Shown here: positions 19,318-27,313 of the stretch, in pieces | Position numbering within the stretch: the stretch's first letter is position 1 | Layout of the letters: every line of letters starts with the position of its first letter | DNA from: an uncultured Bacteroidales bacterium | GTDB taxonomy: Bacteria > Bacteroidota > Bacteroidia > Bacteroidales > UBA932 | DNA: 64,000 nucleotides | Direction of reading: 5' to 3' | Assembly (NCBI GenBank): GCA_946410455.1 | Contig: CAMKAJ010000010.1 | Span: forward strand, 1-64,000 | The notes under the pieces: generated by a model | The model's input: only the letters and a program-made list of their open reading frames with translations | Told to the model about the DNA's origin: nothing | Databases searched by the model: none | Translations under genes and position numbers: made by a program

Positions 19318-20232
19318 CTACTGGCTGCAATCTCTGTCTGCGCAGCCGTGCCCCTCGCGCTCGGTCTCTATAGTGGCGTGGCTGATGCCATGCTCCCTGA
19401 GCTCCCGTTTGATTCCGATCACAATCTCTTCTGGCTCAGAATCTTCGCCGATTACGGCATGGGCGGTGAGCGCGGTCTCGGTAGTGCTCACCGGCCAGAT
19501 GTGCACGTGGTGTATTTCCTTCACGCCGGGCACTTCCTTGATATGCTCCTTGATTTCATCTACGTCGATACCCTTTGGAACCGCATCCATGCTCAACCTC
19601 AGGCTCTCCGAGAGCAGGTCCCAGGTGCCCACAAGTATCACCGCCGCTACCACCAGTCCGATAATGGGATCGATAACGTTCCACCCAGTGAAAGATATCA
19701 CAACTCCGGAGATTAGCACTCCAACGGAAACAAGCGTATCGGCGGCCATGTGAAGGAAGGCTCCCTGTGCGTTGAGGTCGTTTTTGCGGTGCCGCATCAG
19801 CAGCACCGTAGTTGCGCCGTTGATCAATATGCCTATTCCGGCAGTCCATGCTACAGCTCCGCCGTTCACCTCTGCAGGTTCGCTGAACTTGTGTATGCTC
19901 TCTACGATGATGGCGCCAACTGCTACCAGGAGTATGATTGCATTGAGCAGCGAGATGAGCACGGATCCCTTCTTGTAGCCGTAGGTGAGGTTCTTGGTCC
20001 TTTTGGTCGATGCCAGCCGCAGGGCTACAAGGGCCAGGACGATAGAGAAAACGTCGCTCAGGTTGTGTCCGGCGTCGGACAGCAGTCCCAGCGACTTGCC
20101 CCAGATTCCCACGCCGGCCTCTACCAACACGAAGGCCAGATTGAGGACGACGGCAGCAATGTACACTTTTTTGAGCCCGGCAAGCTCTTCCGAACTCACT
20201 GAGTGATGATGGTGATGATGTTCGTGTGCCAT
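19318..20232 (-). CDS. Cation diffusion facilitator (CzcD/ZitB-type zinc exporter)
   Basis: About 304 residues from MAHEHHHHHH, a natural metal-binding His tail. Six membrane segments are apparent. Metal-site residues are in SLGLLSDAGHNLSDVFS (HxxxD, first site) and AFLHMAADTLVSVGVLISG. A cytoplasmic ferredoxin-like C-terminal domain follows (VPGVKEIHHVHIWPVS). It exports Zn2+ or a similar divalent metal with proton antiport. A COG0523 metal-handling GTPase gene lies just upstream on the same strand. The start at 20232 is preferred over 20253 because it begins the His-rich tail directly. Confidence 0.92.
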   Translation of the reverse strand: MAHEHHHHHHSVSSEELAGLKKVYIAAVVLNLAFVLVEAGVGIWGKSLGLLSDAGHNLSDVFSIVLALVALRLASTKRTKNLTYGYKKGSVLISLLNAIILLVAVGAIIVESIHKFSEPAEVNGGAVAWTAGIGILINGATTVLLMRHRKNDLNAQGAFLHMAADTLVSVGVLISGVVISFTGWNVIDPIIGLVVAAVILVGTWDLLSESLRLSMDAVPKGIDVDEIKEHIKEVPGVKEIHHVHIWPVSTTETALTAHAVIGEDSEPEEIVIGIKRELREHGISHATIETEREGHGCADRDCSQ

Positions 20233-20300
20233 ATTGCTTAGTTTTTCTTGCAAATTACGGCATTATGCGGCAGGGGAGCAATACCAATTGATGATGATGG

Positions 20301-21434
20301 TTACTCTGCCGAGCACTCGTCCATCAGGCGGGTAATTTCCGCTTTGTTGAGATTCTGGCCGATGAAGACGATTTTCTGCATCCTGTCACCGTACACGGGA
20401 TCCCAGTCGCGACGCAGCTGAGGGTCGCGCTCCATTTGCTGCTGCAGCTCATATTCGCCCATGCTGGCGTACCACAGTCCCGCGTCCCGCACGGTTTTCT
20501 GGCGTCCCGCCTGCTCAAAGAGGTAGCATTGGTCGGGCTCGGAAGCGAAGTAGCACAGTCCCTTTGCGCGGATAACGGAGGAGGGCCAGTGTTTGAAGAT
20601 GAAGTTGTCGAACTTGTTGAGGTCCATGGGCTCGCGGCGGGTATATACGAAGGTGTCTATGCCGTATTCGAGGGCTTCGCCTTCTTCTTCGTCCTCATCT
20701 TCCTCGCCTTCGATTGCTGCAATCCACGCAGCAGATGTGGCTACGGTCTCGAAGTCGAACATTCCGGTGTAGATGATTTCATCCAGGTCTATGTCGCCGT
20801 AGTTGCATTCCAGCACTTTTGCTCCGGGGTTAATGCCTTTGACGATTGCGCGCAGGCGGCCGAGCTCCTCTGCGCTCAGTTCTGCGGCCTTGTTGAGCAG
20901 CACTATGTTGCAGAATTCCAGCTGCTCTATTATCAGTCGCTCCAGGTCGTCATCCTCGATGTCTTCTTTCTCCAGCGCGCTGCCTCCGGCGAATTCGTCT
21001 TTCATGCGCAGAGAGTCCACAATAGTCACTATGCAATCTACGTAGGGAACTGCGCCTCTGGTGTACTGGGTGCCGAAGGTCGGCATGGTGCAGATGGTGT
21101 TGGCAATTGGAGCCGGCTCGCAGATGCCGCTTGCTTCTATTACTATGTAGTCGAAGCGTTTGGATGAGGCGAGCTCTGATATCTGCGCTACCAGGTCCAT
21201 TTTGAGGGTGCAGCAGATGCAGCCGTTCTGAAGGGCTACGAGGGAGTCGTCTCCCTGGCCTACGACTCCGCCCTGCTGGATGAGGCCGGCGTCTATGTTG
21301 ACTTCGCCTATGTCATTGACTATCACGGCGAACTTTATGCCTTTACGGTTTGCGAGTATTCGGTTGAGAAGGGTGGTCTTTCCGCTCCCCAGATAGCCGG
21401 TGAGAAGGAGTACCGGCAACTGCCTTGTTTCCAT
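20301..21434 (-). CDS. CobW/COG0523-family metallochaperone GTPase
   Basis: 377 residues from METRQLPVLLL. Features in order: Walker A GYLGSGKTTLLN, the CxCC metal motif in ALQNGCICCTLKMDL, EASGICEP, NKAAEL (guanine specificity region) and a C-terminal CobW_C domain. An acidic insert (EGEEDEDEEEGEA) could bind metal. It delivers a metal, probably zinc, to client proteins using GTP. The alternative ATG at 21446 lies only 7 bases from the promoter -7 element, so the inner ATG is chosen. Confidence 0.88.
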   Translation of the reverse strand: METRQLPVLLLTGYLGSGKTTLLNRILANRKGIKFAVIVNDIGEVNIDAGLIQQGGVVGQGDDSLVALQNGCICCTLKMDLVAQISELASSKRFDYIVIEASGICEPAPIANTICTMPTFGTQYTRGAVPYVDCIVTIVDSLRMKDEFAGGSALEKEDIEDDDLERLIIEQLEFCNIVLLNKAAELSAEELGRLRAIVKGINPGAKVLECNYGDIDLDEIIYTGMFDFETVATSAAWIAAIEGEEDEDEEEGEALEYGIDTFVYTRREPMDLNKFDNFIFKHWPSSVIRAKGLCYFASEPDQCYLFEQAGRQKTVRDAGLWYASMGEYELQQQMERDPQLRRDWDPVYGDRMQKIVFIGQNLNKAEITRLMDECSAE

Positions 21435-21453
21435 ATCTATCGTCATAGTGGTG

Positions 21454-21461
21454 CAAATTTA
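21454..21461 (-). promoter_or_regulatory. Promoter -7 element of the COG0523 GTPase gene
   Basis: TAAATTTG on the minus strand, an exact consensus match 19 bases before the chosen start codon. Confidence 0.55.
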
Positions 21462-21495
21462 CAAAAAAATGTTTGGAGGTATAACAAAAAGTTTA

Positions 21496-21503
21496 TATCT
21501 TTG
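21496..21503 (+). promoter_or_regulatory. Promoter -7 element of the tRNA gene
   Basis: TATCTTTG, an exact TAnnTTTG match, 10 bases before the mature tRNA 5' end. Confidence 0.6.
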
Positions 21504-21513
21504 CCGTCCACTT

Positions 21514-21586
21514 CTGGATGTGGCGCAGTTGGTAGCGCACCTGGTTAGGGACCAGGAGGTCGCTGGTTCAAGTCCAGTCATCCAGA
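21514..21586 (+). tRNA. tRNA-Pro with anticodon AGG
   Basis: 73 bases fold as a full cloverleaf. The acceptor is CTGGATG/CATCCAG with discriminator A, and the D stem is GCGC/GCGC. The anticodon stem CCTGG/CCAGG has loop TTAGGGA, the variable loop has five bases, and the T stem GCTGG/CCAGT has loop TTCAAGT. The anticodon AGG is at 21547-21549. The C1-G72 pair and the GGGA end of the loop are typical of bacterial tRNA-Pro. The encoded A at the wobble position is unusual, since bacterial tRNA-Pro normally has T, G or C there. CCA is not encoded. Confidence 0.92.
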
Positions 21587-21631
21587 CAAAGAAAGCTCCT
21601 GATGAACTCAGGAGCTTTCTTTGTCTGGATG
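21579..21631 (+). terminator. Long hairpin terminator sharing the tRNA 3' end
   Basis: Perfect 24-bp arms (21579-21602 and 21608-21631) around a 5-base loop TGAAC. The left arm begins inside the tRNA acceptor strand (CATCCAG) and the right arm ends with a copy of the tRNA 5' strand (CTGGATG). The inner part (GCTCCTGA/TCAGGAGC followed by TTTCTTT) has the form of an intrinsic terminator. Confidence 0.8.
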
Positions 21632-21644
21632 CTACTACTATCAA

Positions 21645-21666
21645 TTGAGGGAGCGTACCCCCTCAA
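21645..21666. repeat. Small inverted repeat
   Basis: TTGAGGG (21645-21651) and CCCTCAA (21660-21666) around 8 bases, just beyond the tRNA terminator. It could be a second, weak terminator. Confidence 0.5.
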
Positions 21667-21718
21667 AAATCGGTGTCTACCGCTCCGTTCTGCAGTCGCA
21701 GCGGCGGCGTGAGTGCCG

Positions 21719-21824
21719 CTGGCGGCTAAACCGCAGTCAATCACGGTGTTATGGCTTTTGCCTGCATGTTTTTTCGTGCAGGCAAATTGCATAAGTAGCT
21801 GTAGGCAAGGCAATTACGTGCCAG
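21719..21824. repeat. 106-bp palindromic interspersed element, copy 1
   Basis: Runs from CTGGCG to GTGCCAG. Its core hairpin is TTTGCCTGCATG / CGTGCAGGCAAA around a T-run. It has the same length and the same layout as the element at 50830-50935, with scattered substitutions. It lies in the 270-base gap between the tRNA terminator and the S1/P1 nuclease gene. A further inverted repeat (TGCCAGGCT / AGCCTGGCA) follows on its right edge. Confidence 0.75.
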
Positions 21825-21857
21825 GCTGCATAGAGCTAGCCTGGCAGGGCCCCTCGA

Positions 21858-22679
21858 TTATCGCCTGTGCCGGCGGGCGTAGGCGGGGTCGAAGGTCATG
21901 TTGAGCTGATGTGCGAGACGGTAGCCGGCTTTGCGGAGCTGATTCTGGAGAAGGGGGAGGTTGGCGTGGTACCACTTAGAGCTGATGGTATCGCCGGGCT
22001 TGACGTCGTGGGTGCTGCGGCAGCACTGGGCAGCGTCGCGTCCCCAGTCGTAAGGTCCTCCCTTGCAGATTTCCGCAATCTGCTCAGGCGATGCGCAGTC
22101 CAGGATATGGGCAAGGTCGCCGAAGCTCCAGGGGTATTTAAGTTCAATGAAACCGGTATCCCATAAAGTGTGATAGCGCTGTTTCTCTCCCCGGAATACC
22201 ACATCGAATTTGCCAATTGTCATATCATCCGGGTAGAAGCGAATGTGGGCAGGGCAGTGCATGTCGCCCACAAAATGCACTATAAGCACCAGGTTTGCAA
22301 ATGCTGTAGAGTCGTCCAGCGCCTTCCAGTTCTTAAGCTCTTCTGAGAACTTCTCTATAAAGTAGATGCAGTTCTTCACGTAGCGGCCGTTGTCGTCGAT
22401 ACCCCGGAAGGGCTCGCAGTCTGAGTTGGCCTCGAATGTATGGGGAAGCGCCCCCATCTTGCCCCCTAAATCCACCAGCAGTGTACTCTTGTTCTCGTCT
22501 GCATAAGATGCATAGCCGCAGATGGATTCACCGTGCATCACGGCATCGATATTTTTCTTGGCTGTTTTAGTAAGATGGGTTTCTGCTATCCGGGCAATGG
22601 TAGCATGACCTTTCCTCCCCCATCCGGCGGCGGTGATGCAAAGCAGAGCGCAGGCCGCAAAAAGAGTTAACTTCTTCAT
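21858..22679 (-). CDS. Secreted S1/P1-family nuclease
   Basis: 273 residues. A signal peptide (about 1-19) would be cleaved before WGRKGH, giving the N-terminal Trp that ligates zinc in this family. Other zinc-ligand motifs are HFVGDMHCPAH and WDTGFIE. It degrades single-stranded DNA or RNA, or removes 3' phosphates, in the periplasm or outside the cell. The C-terminus is basic (YARRHRR). The gene begins 2 bases after the Fe-S membrane protein gene, so the two are co-transcribed; the reason for that pairing is not evident. Confidence 0.9.
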   Translation of the reverse strand: MKKLTLFAACALLCITAAGWGRKGHATIARIAETHLTKTAKKNIDAVMHGESICGYASYADENKSTLLVDLGGKMGALPHTFEANSDCEPFRGIDDNGRYVKNCIYFIEKFSEELKNWKALDDSTAFANLVLIVHFVGDMHCPAHIRFYPDDMTIGKFDVVFRGEKQRYHTLWDTGFIELKYPWSFGDLAHILDCASPEQIAEICKGGPYDWGRDAAQCCRSTHDVKPGDTISSKWYHANLPLLQNQLRKAGYRLAHQLNMTFDPAYARRHRR

Positions 22680-22681
22680 AA

Positions 22682-24700
22682 TCAGTAGTTGTAAACAGTA
22701 CCTTCTTTATTGAACTTCATCTTGGCGTCCACTTCGCGGACGTCGTCTTTGGCGTAAGTGATGGTCCATTTTTCTTGCTGGACCAGCTCCCAGATGCGCG
22801 CCGCTGTCATAGGGGCGGCGAAACGTATCTGGATAGACGGCTTAAGAGACTTGTTGAGTGCAAGATAGACTCCAATCACGCCCTCCTCGCGGCTCAGGTG
22901 ATTGCTCAAGAACGGCATCACCCTGCGGATGATGGGCTTTTCGTAATTCTGGTCTTCGAACTCGTAGATGTACTGTGGCTTGCCCTCGTAAACCTCTACC
23001 CGCTTGCGCACTACGGTAGTGTCGCCCGAGGGGTAGCGGCCGTTGAACTCGGCGCTGAAGCCGTCGAACATCCTCTCAAGATAATCGGCTATGCCAATGC
23101 TTCCGACCCCCTTCTCCAGGCGCACGAAGGTGAAATCAACCGGCGTTTCCTTTACTCCGCCGCCGTGCACCGGCATTGCGAGCACTTTCTTCTCTACTAT
23201 CTCGCGGAACCATTCCTCATTCAGCTCTTCGGCAGGATCGGAGTAAACCCTCACGATGAGGGGGCAGTCGTACTCGGACTCGATGCCGAAGACCTTCTTG
23301 CCGCTCAGGCGCATCTGCAGGCCGAGGTAGTTGAGGTCGGTCTTGTTGGGCATGTGCTCGGTGCGGATGGTCTGAATCTTAAGTTTCTTGTATTCAGTGG
23401 GATCGGGGGAGTTGACGCGGAAGTGGGAAGGGTCGTACAGGGCCTCCAGTAGTTTCTCCTCGTTGGTGACGGCAGGGTCGTAAGTGAGTACAACCGTATG
23501 CGAACCGGCGTAGGTCTTGACGCCGTGTACGCCCTTGACGTGCTCCATCTTGCCCTTGAAGGCCATGGAACTGCCGTAGCAATGTACGCTGGTGAGATTC
23601 TCGACCTTGAGCGTACGGAGTTCCATCCCTTCTTCTATACCCCATTTTTCATCGATAGTAGGAACCTCGAAGCTGCCGCCGAGGACGACCCCGAGCACCG
23701 TCAGCAGAATGGCTACCAACGCCGGAATAAAGCGCCCGAAGCGATTATCTATCGGCTTTGTAACCACACCGAAGCTCAGTGCCTGGTTGGGGCAGGCTGC
23801 AATACATTCCCCGCACAGCATGCAATCTACATGCGTTACCACGCCGCCGCTCCCGGGAACGTCTATGTTATACGGGCAGCTTGTGCGGCAGTTGTAGCAG
23901 CGGTGGGTGCAATTATCGTCGTCTTGGATAACGTGGAGCAGCTGGAACTTGGGCTTGCGATACAGAATCTCGAGCAAGTACCCTATGAGGCAGATGGCGG
24001 CCAGCAGTATCCACCATGGCATTGCCAGACCGATGACGCTGAGCAGCCACCACACGAGAGCGAGCAACAAGAACGGAATCCAGAACCGGAACGTGTTAGC
24101 TGCTGCACCGAGCGGGCAGATGTAGCGGCAGAAGAAACGTTTAACAAAAAATCCGCCTGCCAGCAGAAGCAGCAGGCATACGATACTCATCCAGAGCACA
24201 ATTTCGCCCTTGAAACCGGTGGCAACGGCATAGTACGGGTCGAATTTGTGGCAGAGCAGCTCGCTGGAGCTCATGGTGGCGTAGAATACCCAGAACAGCA
24301 GGACGTATTTAATCAGCCTGGCGAATGAGTCAGCCACGCTCCCTTCGCGCAGTTCCAGGCCTCTCAGCCCGGAAGCCCTGCGAGCCTTGGAGAGCAGGTC
24401 CTCGACTGTTCCGAGAGGGCAGAGGTATGCGCAGAAAAGCTTGCCGAACAAAACTACTGCGGCAGCCATGACTATACCCATCAATATCTGTGCGGAACTC
24501 ATGGAGCAGGGAAGGGAACCTCTGGAGAGCCAGGTGGCCATTGCCTGGAGGCCTCCGAAGGGGCACCATGCCTCGGGGTCGGAAGCAGTAAGTTTAGGGA
24601 ATATCTTTGCGGCCAGGCCGCTCAAGAAGAATACTAGTGCGGCAAGAACGCCCCATTGAAGCGCGAGCTTGGGCCAATTGCTGTGGTTAGAACGTTTCAT
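22682..24700 (-). CDS. Polyferredoxin-type 4Fe-4S membrane protein (NapH/CcoG-like) with an HMA-like and a large C-terminal domain
   Basis: 672 residues. The N-terminal half has about five to six membrane helices and two NapH-type CxxxCP motifs (FCAYLCPLG, FFCRYICPLG). A cytoplasmic ferredoxin part follows with CTHRCYNCRTSCPYN and CMLCGECIAACP, that is, two 4Fe-4S sites. After one more helix comes a segment resembling a metal-binding HMA fold without its CxxC (VHCYGSSMAFKGKMEHVKGV), then about 200 residues I do not recognise. A role in electron transfer across the inner membrane is likely; the acceptor is unknown. Confidence 0.8.
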   Translation of the reverse strand: MKRSNHSNWPKLALQWGVLAALVFFLSGLAAKIFPKLTASDPEAWCPFGGLQAMATWLSRGSLPCSMSSAQILMGIVMAAAVVLFGKLFCAYLCPLGTVEDLLSKARRASGLRGLELREGSVADSFARLIKYVLLFWVFYATMSSSELLCHKFDPYYAVATGFKGEIVLWMSIVCLLLLLAGGFFVKRFFCRYICPLGAAANTFRFWIPFLLLALVWWLLSVIGLAMPWWILLAAICLIGYLLEILYRKPKFQLLHVIQDDDNCTHRCYNCRTSCPYNIDVPGSGGVVTHVDCMLCGECIAACPNQALSFGVVTKPIDNRFGRFIPALVAILLTVLGVVLGGSFEVPTIDEKWGIEEGMELRTLKVENLTSVHCYGSSMAFKGKMEHVKGVHGVKTYAGSHTVVLTYDPAVTNEEKLLEALYDPSHFRVNSPDPTEYKKLKIQTIRTEHMPNKTDLNYLGLQMRLSGKKVFGIESEYDCPLIVRVYSDPAEELNEEWFREIVEKKVLAMPVHGGGVKETPVDFTFVRLEKGVGSIGIADYLERMFDGFSAEFNGRYPSGDTTVVRKRVEVYEGKPQYIYEFEDQNYEKPIIRRVMPFLSNHLSREEGVIGVYLALNKSLKPSIQIRFAAPMTAARIWELVQQEKWTITYAKDDVREVDAKMKFNKEGTVYNY

Positions 24701-24704
24701 AGCG

Positions 24705-24712
24705 CAAATATA
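24705..24712 (-). promoter_or_regulatory. Promoter -7 element of the Fe-S protein/nuclease operon
   Basis: TATATTTG on the minus strand, only 4 bases before the ATG at 24700. Transcription would begin at or just inside the start codon, so the mRNA would be leaderless or nearly so unless a later start is used. Confidence 0.5.
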
Positions 24713-24749
24713 GTAAAAGGAATCATTTGTTCAATCGCAAATAATTGTA

Positions 24750-24757
24750 TAAATTTG
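24750..24757 (+). promoter_or_regulatory. Promoter -7 element of the DASS transporter operon
   Basis: TAAATTTG, an exact consensus match 34 bases before the start. It is divergent from the promoter at 24705. Confidence 0.6.
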
Positions 24758-24791
24758 CGCCCGCAAAAATGGCAATTATAACTTAAAAAAT

Positions 24792-26246
24792 ATGTCGAAC
24801 AGCAATTTTTCTGTCAAGTATTGTGTGCTTCTGCCTTTGGTGCTCATAGTCACAATTCTTCTCTGGGCCCTCCCTACCGCAAGCTTCGGTATCGCGGACC
24901 TTACTCCGGTCCAGCAGCGCATGATCGCCATCTTCGTATTCGCGGCGCTTATGTGGATGTTCGAGATTATCCCCAACTGGACAACCTCGCTCATAGTTAT
25001 AGTAGTGATGCTGCTGAGCGTATCAAACAAGGGCCTGGGCCTCTTCTGCTATCCCGAGGCTGGTACTCTGGTTGATTACAAGAGCATTATGGCGTCGTTC
25101 GCCGACCCTGTGGTGATGCTCTTCATGGGCGGCTTCGTGCTGGCTATCGTGGCCTCCAAGTATGGTATGGACGCTGTCATGGCCAAGGGCCTGCTGGGTA
25201 TCTTCGGAAAGAAACCCAAGATGGTTCTGCTGGGATTCCTGCTGGTTATTGCGATGTTCTCTATGTTCATGAGCAATACTGCTACTGCAGCTATGATGCT
25301 TGCCTTCCTCGCCCCGGTCCTCAAGGCTCTGCCCGAAGACGAGACCGGCAAAGTGGGATTGGCACTGTCTATCCCCGTTGCAGCCAACCTCGGAGGTATA
25401 GGAACGCCTATCGGAACCCCTCCTAACGCTATTGCAATCGGCGCTCTGGAAAATGCCGGTTACCAGATTGGTTTCGGCCCCTGGATGGCCAGAATGGTGC
25501 CCTTCGTGATTGTAATGATACTCCTTGCTTGGGTGCTCCTGCAGGTATTCTTCCCCTTTAAGTCCGACCGAATCGAACTTAAGATAGAGGTTAAGGAGCG
25601 CAAGAAGGACTGGAAGACCTACGTGGCGTGGATTACCTTCTTCGTAACCATCCTCCTCTGGGTAACAGAGACCTGGACCAAGATTAATTCCAATATCGTG
25701 GCCCTCATCCCTCTGGCAGTTTATACCTGCACAGGTGTATTCGGCAAAGAGGATATCAAGGAAATCAACTGGAGCGTGCTCTGGCTGGTTGCAGGAGGTT
25801 TTGCTCTGGGAACCGGACTCAACAAGACCGGTCTGGCGGCGGTGCTTATCAACGCCATTCCGTTCAGCAGTATGAACGTTGTCGTGGTTATGCTCATAGC
25901 CGGCCTCATCTGCTACTTCCTTTCCAACTTTATCAGCAACTCAGCTACGGCGGCGCTTCTGGTTCCTATTCTCGTGGTTGTGGGCACTGCCATGGCAGAT
26001 CCTGCCGCTTCCAACAATGCTCAGTTTGTTGCTCTCGGAGGCATGTATGCAATGATTCCTTTCATCGCAATGTGCGCATCTCTGGCGATGCTCTTCCCGA
26101 TTTCAACTCCTCCGAATGCAATCGCTTCTTCTACAGGACTGGTCAAGACTTCGGACATGACCAAAATCGGTATCATTGTTGGTGTAGTTGGCTTTGCTCT
26201 CGGCTACTTCCTGCTTACCGCACTTTTCCCTTTCCCTCAGGCATAA
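24792..26246 (+). CDS. DASS/SLC13-family sodium-coupled anion symporter
   Basis: 484 residues with about twelve hydrophobic segments. Both inverted-repeat signatures of the family are present: SNTATAAMMLAFLAPVLKA in the first half and SNSATAALLVPILVVVG in the second. Each half also carries the Pro-Pro-Asn sodium-site hairpin (GTPIGTPPNAIAIG, FPISTPPNAIASS). It imports dicarboxylates, sulfate or a similar anion with Na+. A porin gene of the phosphate-selective OprP type follows after 4 bases, so the pair probably handles one anionic substrate across both membranes. Confidence 0.92.
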   Translation: MSNSNFSVKYCVLLPLVLIVTILLWALPTASFGIADLTPVQQRMIAIFVFAALMWMFEIIPNWTTSLIVIVVMLLSVSNKGLGLFCYPEAGTLVDYKSIMASFADPVVMLFMGGFVLAIVASKYGMDAVMAKGLLGIFGKKPKMVLLGFLLVIAMFSMFMSNTATAAMMLAFLAPVLKALPEDETGKVGLALSIPVAANLGGIGTPIGTPPNAIAIGALENAGYQIGFGPWMARMVPFVIVMILLAWVLLQVFFPFKSDRIELKIEVKERKKDWKTYVAWITFFVTILLWVTETWTKINSNIVALIPLAVYTCTGVFGKEDIKEINWSVLWLVAGGFALGTGLNKTGLAAVLINAIPFSSMNVVVVMLIAGLICYFLSNFISNSATAALLVPILVVVGTAMADPAASNNAQFVALGGMYAMIPFIAMCASLAMLFPISTPPNAIASSTGLVKTSDMTKIGIIVGVVGFALGYFLLTALFPFPQA

Positions 26247-26250
26247 GAGT

Positions 26251-27288
26251 ATGAAAAAGATAGTTTTAACCCTCTGTGCGGCTCTCGTAGCTTTTGCTGC
26301 ATTCGCACAGGACGAAAGCGCTCCCAAATACGGAATCAAGGAGACCAAGTTCTTCAGCACCCCAAAGGTTGGAGCCTATATCATTGGTGGGTACAAGCAT
26401 TCCGACCTCAATCCGGAGAAACCGGGCGGATTCAACTGCAGGCTTATCCGTGCTTATGTGGACGGTAGTATCTACAACGACTTTAAATATCGTATTCAGT
26501 TCCAGGCCAACGGCGAGAAGCCTCACGTGAAAGATTTCTACGTGGAGTGGGCCCGTTTCCCTGAGTTCTCCGTTAAGATAGGCCAGTTCAAGAGGGCATT
26601 TACCTTCGAGAACCCCATGAACCCCTGGGACGTAGGAGTGGGTGATTTCTCCTTTCTGGTGCAGAAGATGGCCGGTATGGGCGATCGTCTTGGCGAGGCC
26701 AATATGGGCGGCCGCGACCAGGGCATCCAGATCCAGGGAGACCTTTTCCCTATCGGACAGGATAAGCACCGTCTGGTCCACTATCAGCTCGGCCTCTACA
26801 ATGGCCAGGGCATTAATCTTGCGGATGCCAACAAGCAGAAGGACGTCATCGGAACCATTCAGTTCCAGCCGATTAAGGGCCTGTACGTGGGTGCGTTCGG
26901 ATGGATGGGCACCTGGAGGAACTCAGAAGGCGTAGACCTCAAGCGTGAGCGTATCAGCGCTGGCCTCAAGTTCGATCGCAACAACTGGTCCGTGCGTGCA
27001 GAATACGCTGCTGCTATAGCCGGCGAGCGTGCCGAGAGCGGTGCCGCAGATGCCTTCTACGCTACCGTGGGTATTCCCTTCCTGGATTGGCTCAAGCTCT
27101 ACCTCAAGTGGGACGAGTTCCGCGCCCACGGCGATGCTGCCTCCAGCCACGACATGTACAGCGCCTGTATGAACTTTCGCCTGCACAAGAACCTGAATTT
27201 CCAGCTTGAATACCGTTTCCACAACGACCACACTGCGGCCAAGTTGAATTACAACGATATTTGGTTCATGGCCTATATCAGATTCTAG
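26251..27288 (+). CDS. OprP/OprO-type phosphate-selective porin
   Basis: 345 residues from MKKIVLTLCAAL with signal peptide ending AFAAFAQ. The barrel sequence shows the family pattern RLIRAYVDGSIYNDFKYRIQFQA, FYVEWARFPEFSVKIGQFKRAFTFENP and ends in the aromatic terminus WFMAYIRF. It would let an anion through the outer membrane for the DASS symporter encoded 4 bases upstream. The start at 26251 is chosen because it alone gives a clean signal peptide. Confidence 0.85.
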   Translation: MKKIVLTLCAALVAFAAFAQDESAPKYGIKETKFFSTPKVGAYIIGGYKHSDLNPEKPGGFNCRLIRAYVDGSIYNDFKYRIQFQANGEKPHVKDFYVEWARFPEFSVKIGQFKRAFTFENPMNPWDVGVGDFSFLVQKMAGMGDRLGEANMGGRDQGIQIQGDLFPIGQDKHRLVHYQLGLYNGQGINLADANKQKDVIGTIQFQPIKGLYVGAFGWMGTWRNSEGVDLKRERISAGLKFDRNNWSVRAEYAAAIAGERAESGAADAFYATVGIPFLDWLKLYLKWDEFRAHGDAASSHDMYSACMNFRLHKNLNFQLEYRFHNDHTAAKLNYNDIWFMAYIRF

Positions 27289-27298
27289 GTTTTTTTGG

Positions 27299-27306
27299 TA
27301 TATTTG
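27299..27306 (+). promoter_or_regulatory. Promoter -7 element of the addB-addA-flavoprotein operon
   Basis: TATATTTG, 7 bases before the ATG at 27314. The leader would be very short. Confidence 0.55.
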
Positions 27307-27313
27307 TGCACCT

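Noticed and set aside
20215..20232. Six consecutive His codons as a cloning tag
   Set aside because: His-rich N-termini are natural in CDF zinc exporters, and the surroundings are ordinary chromosome.
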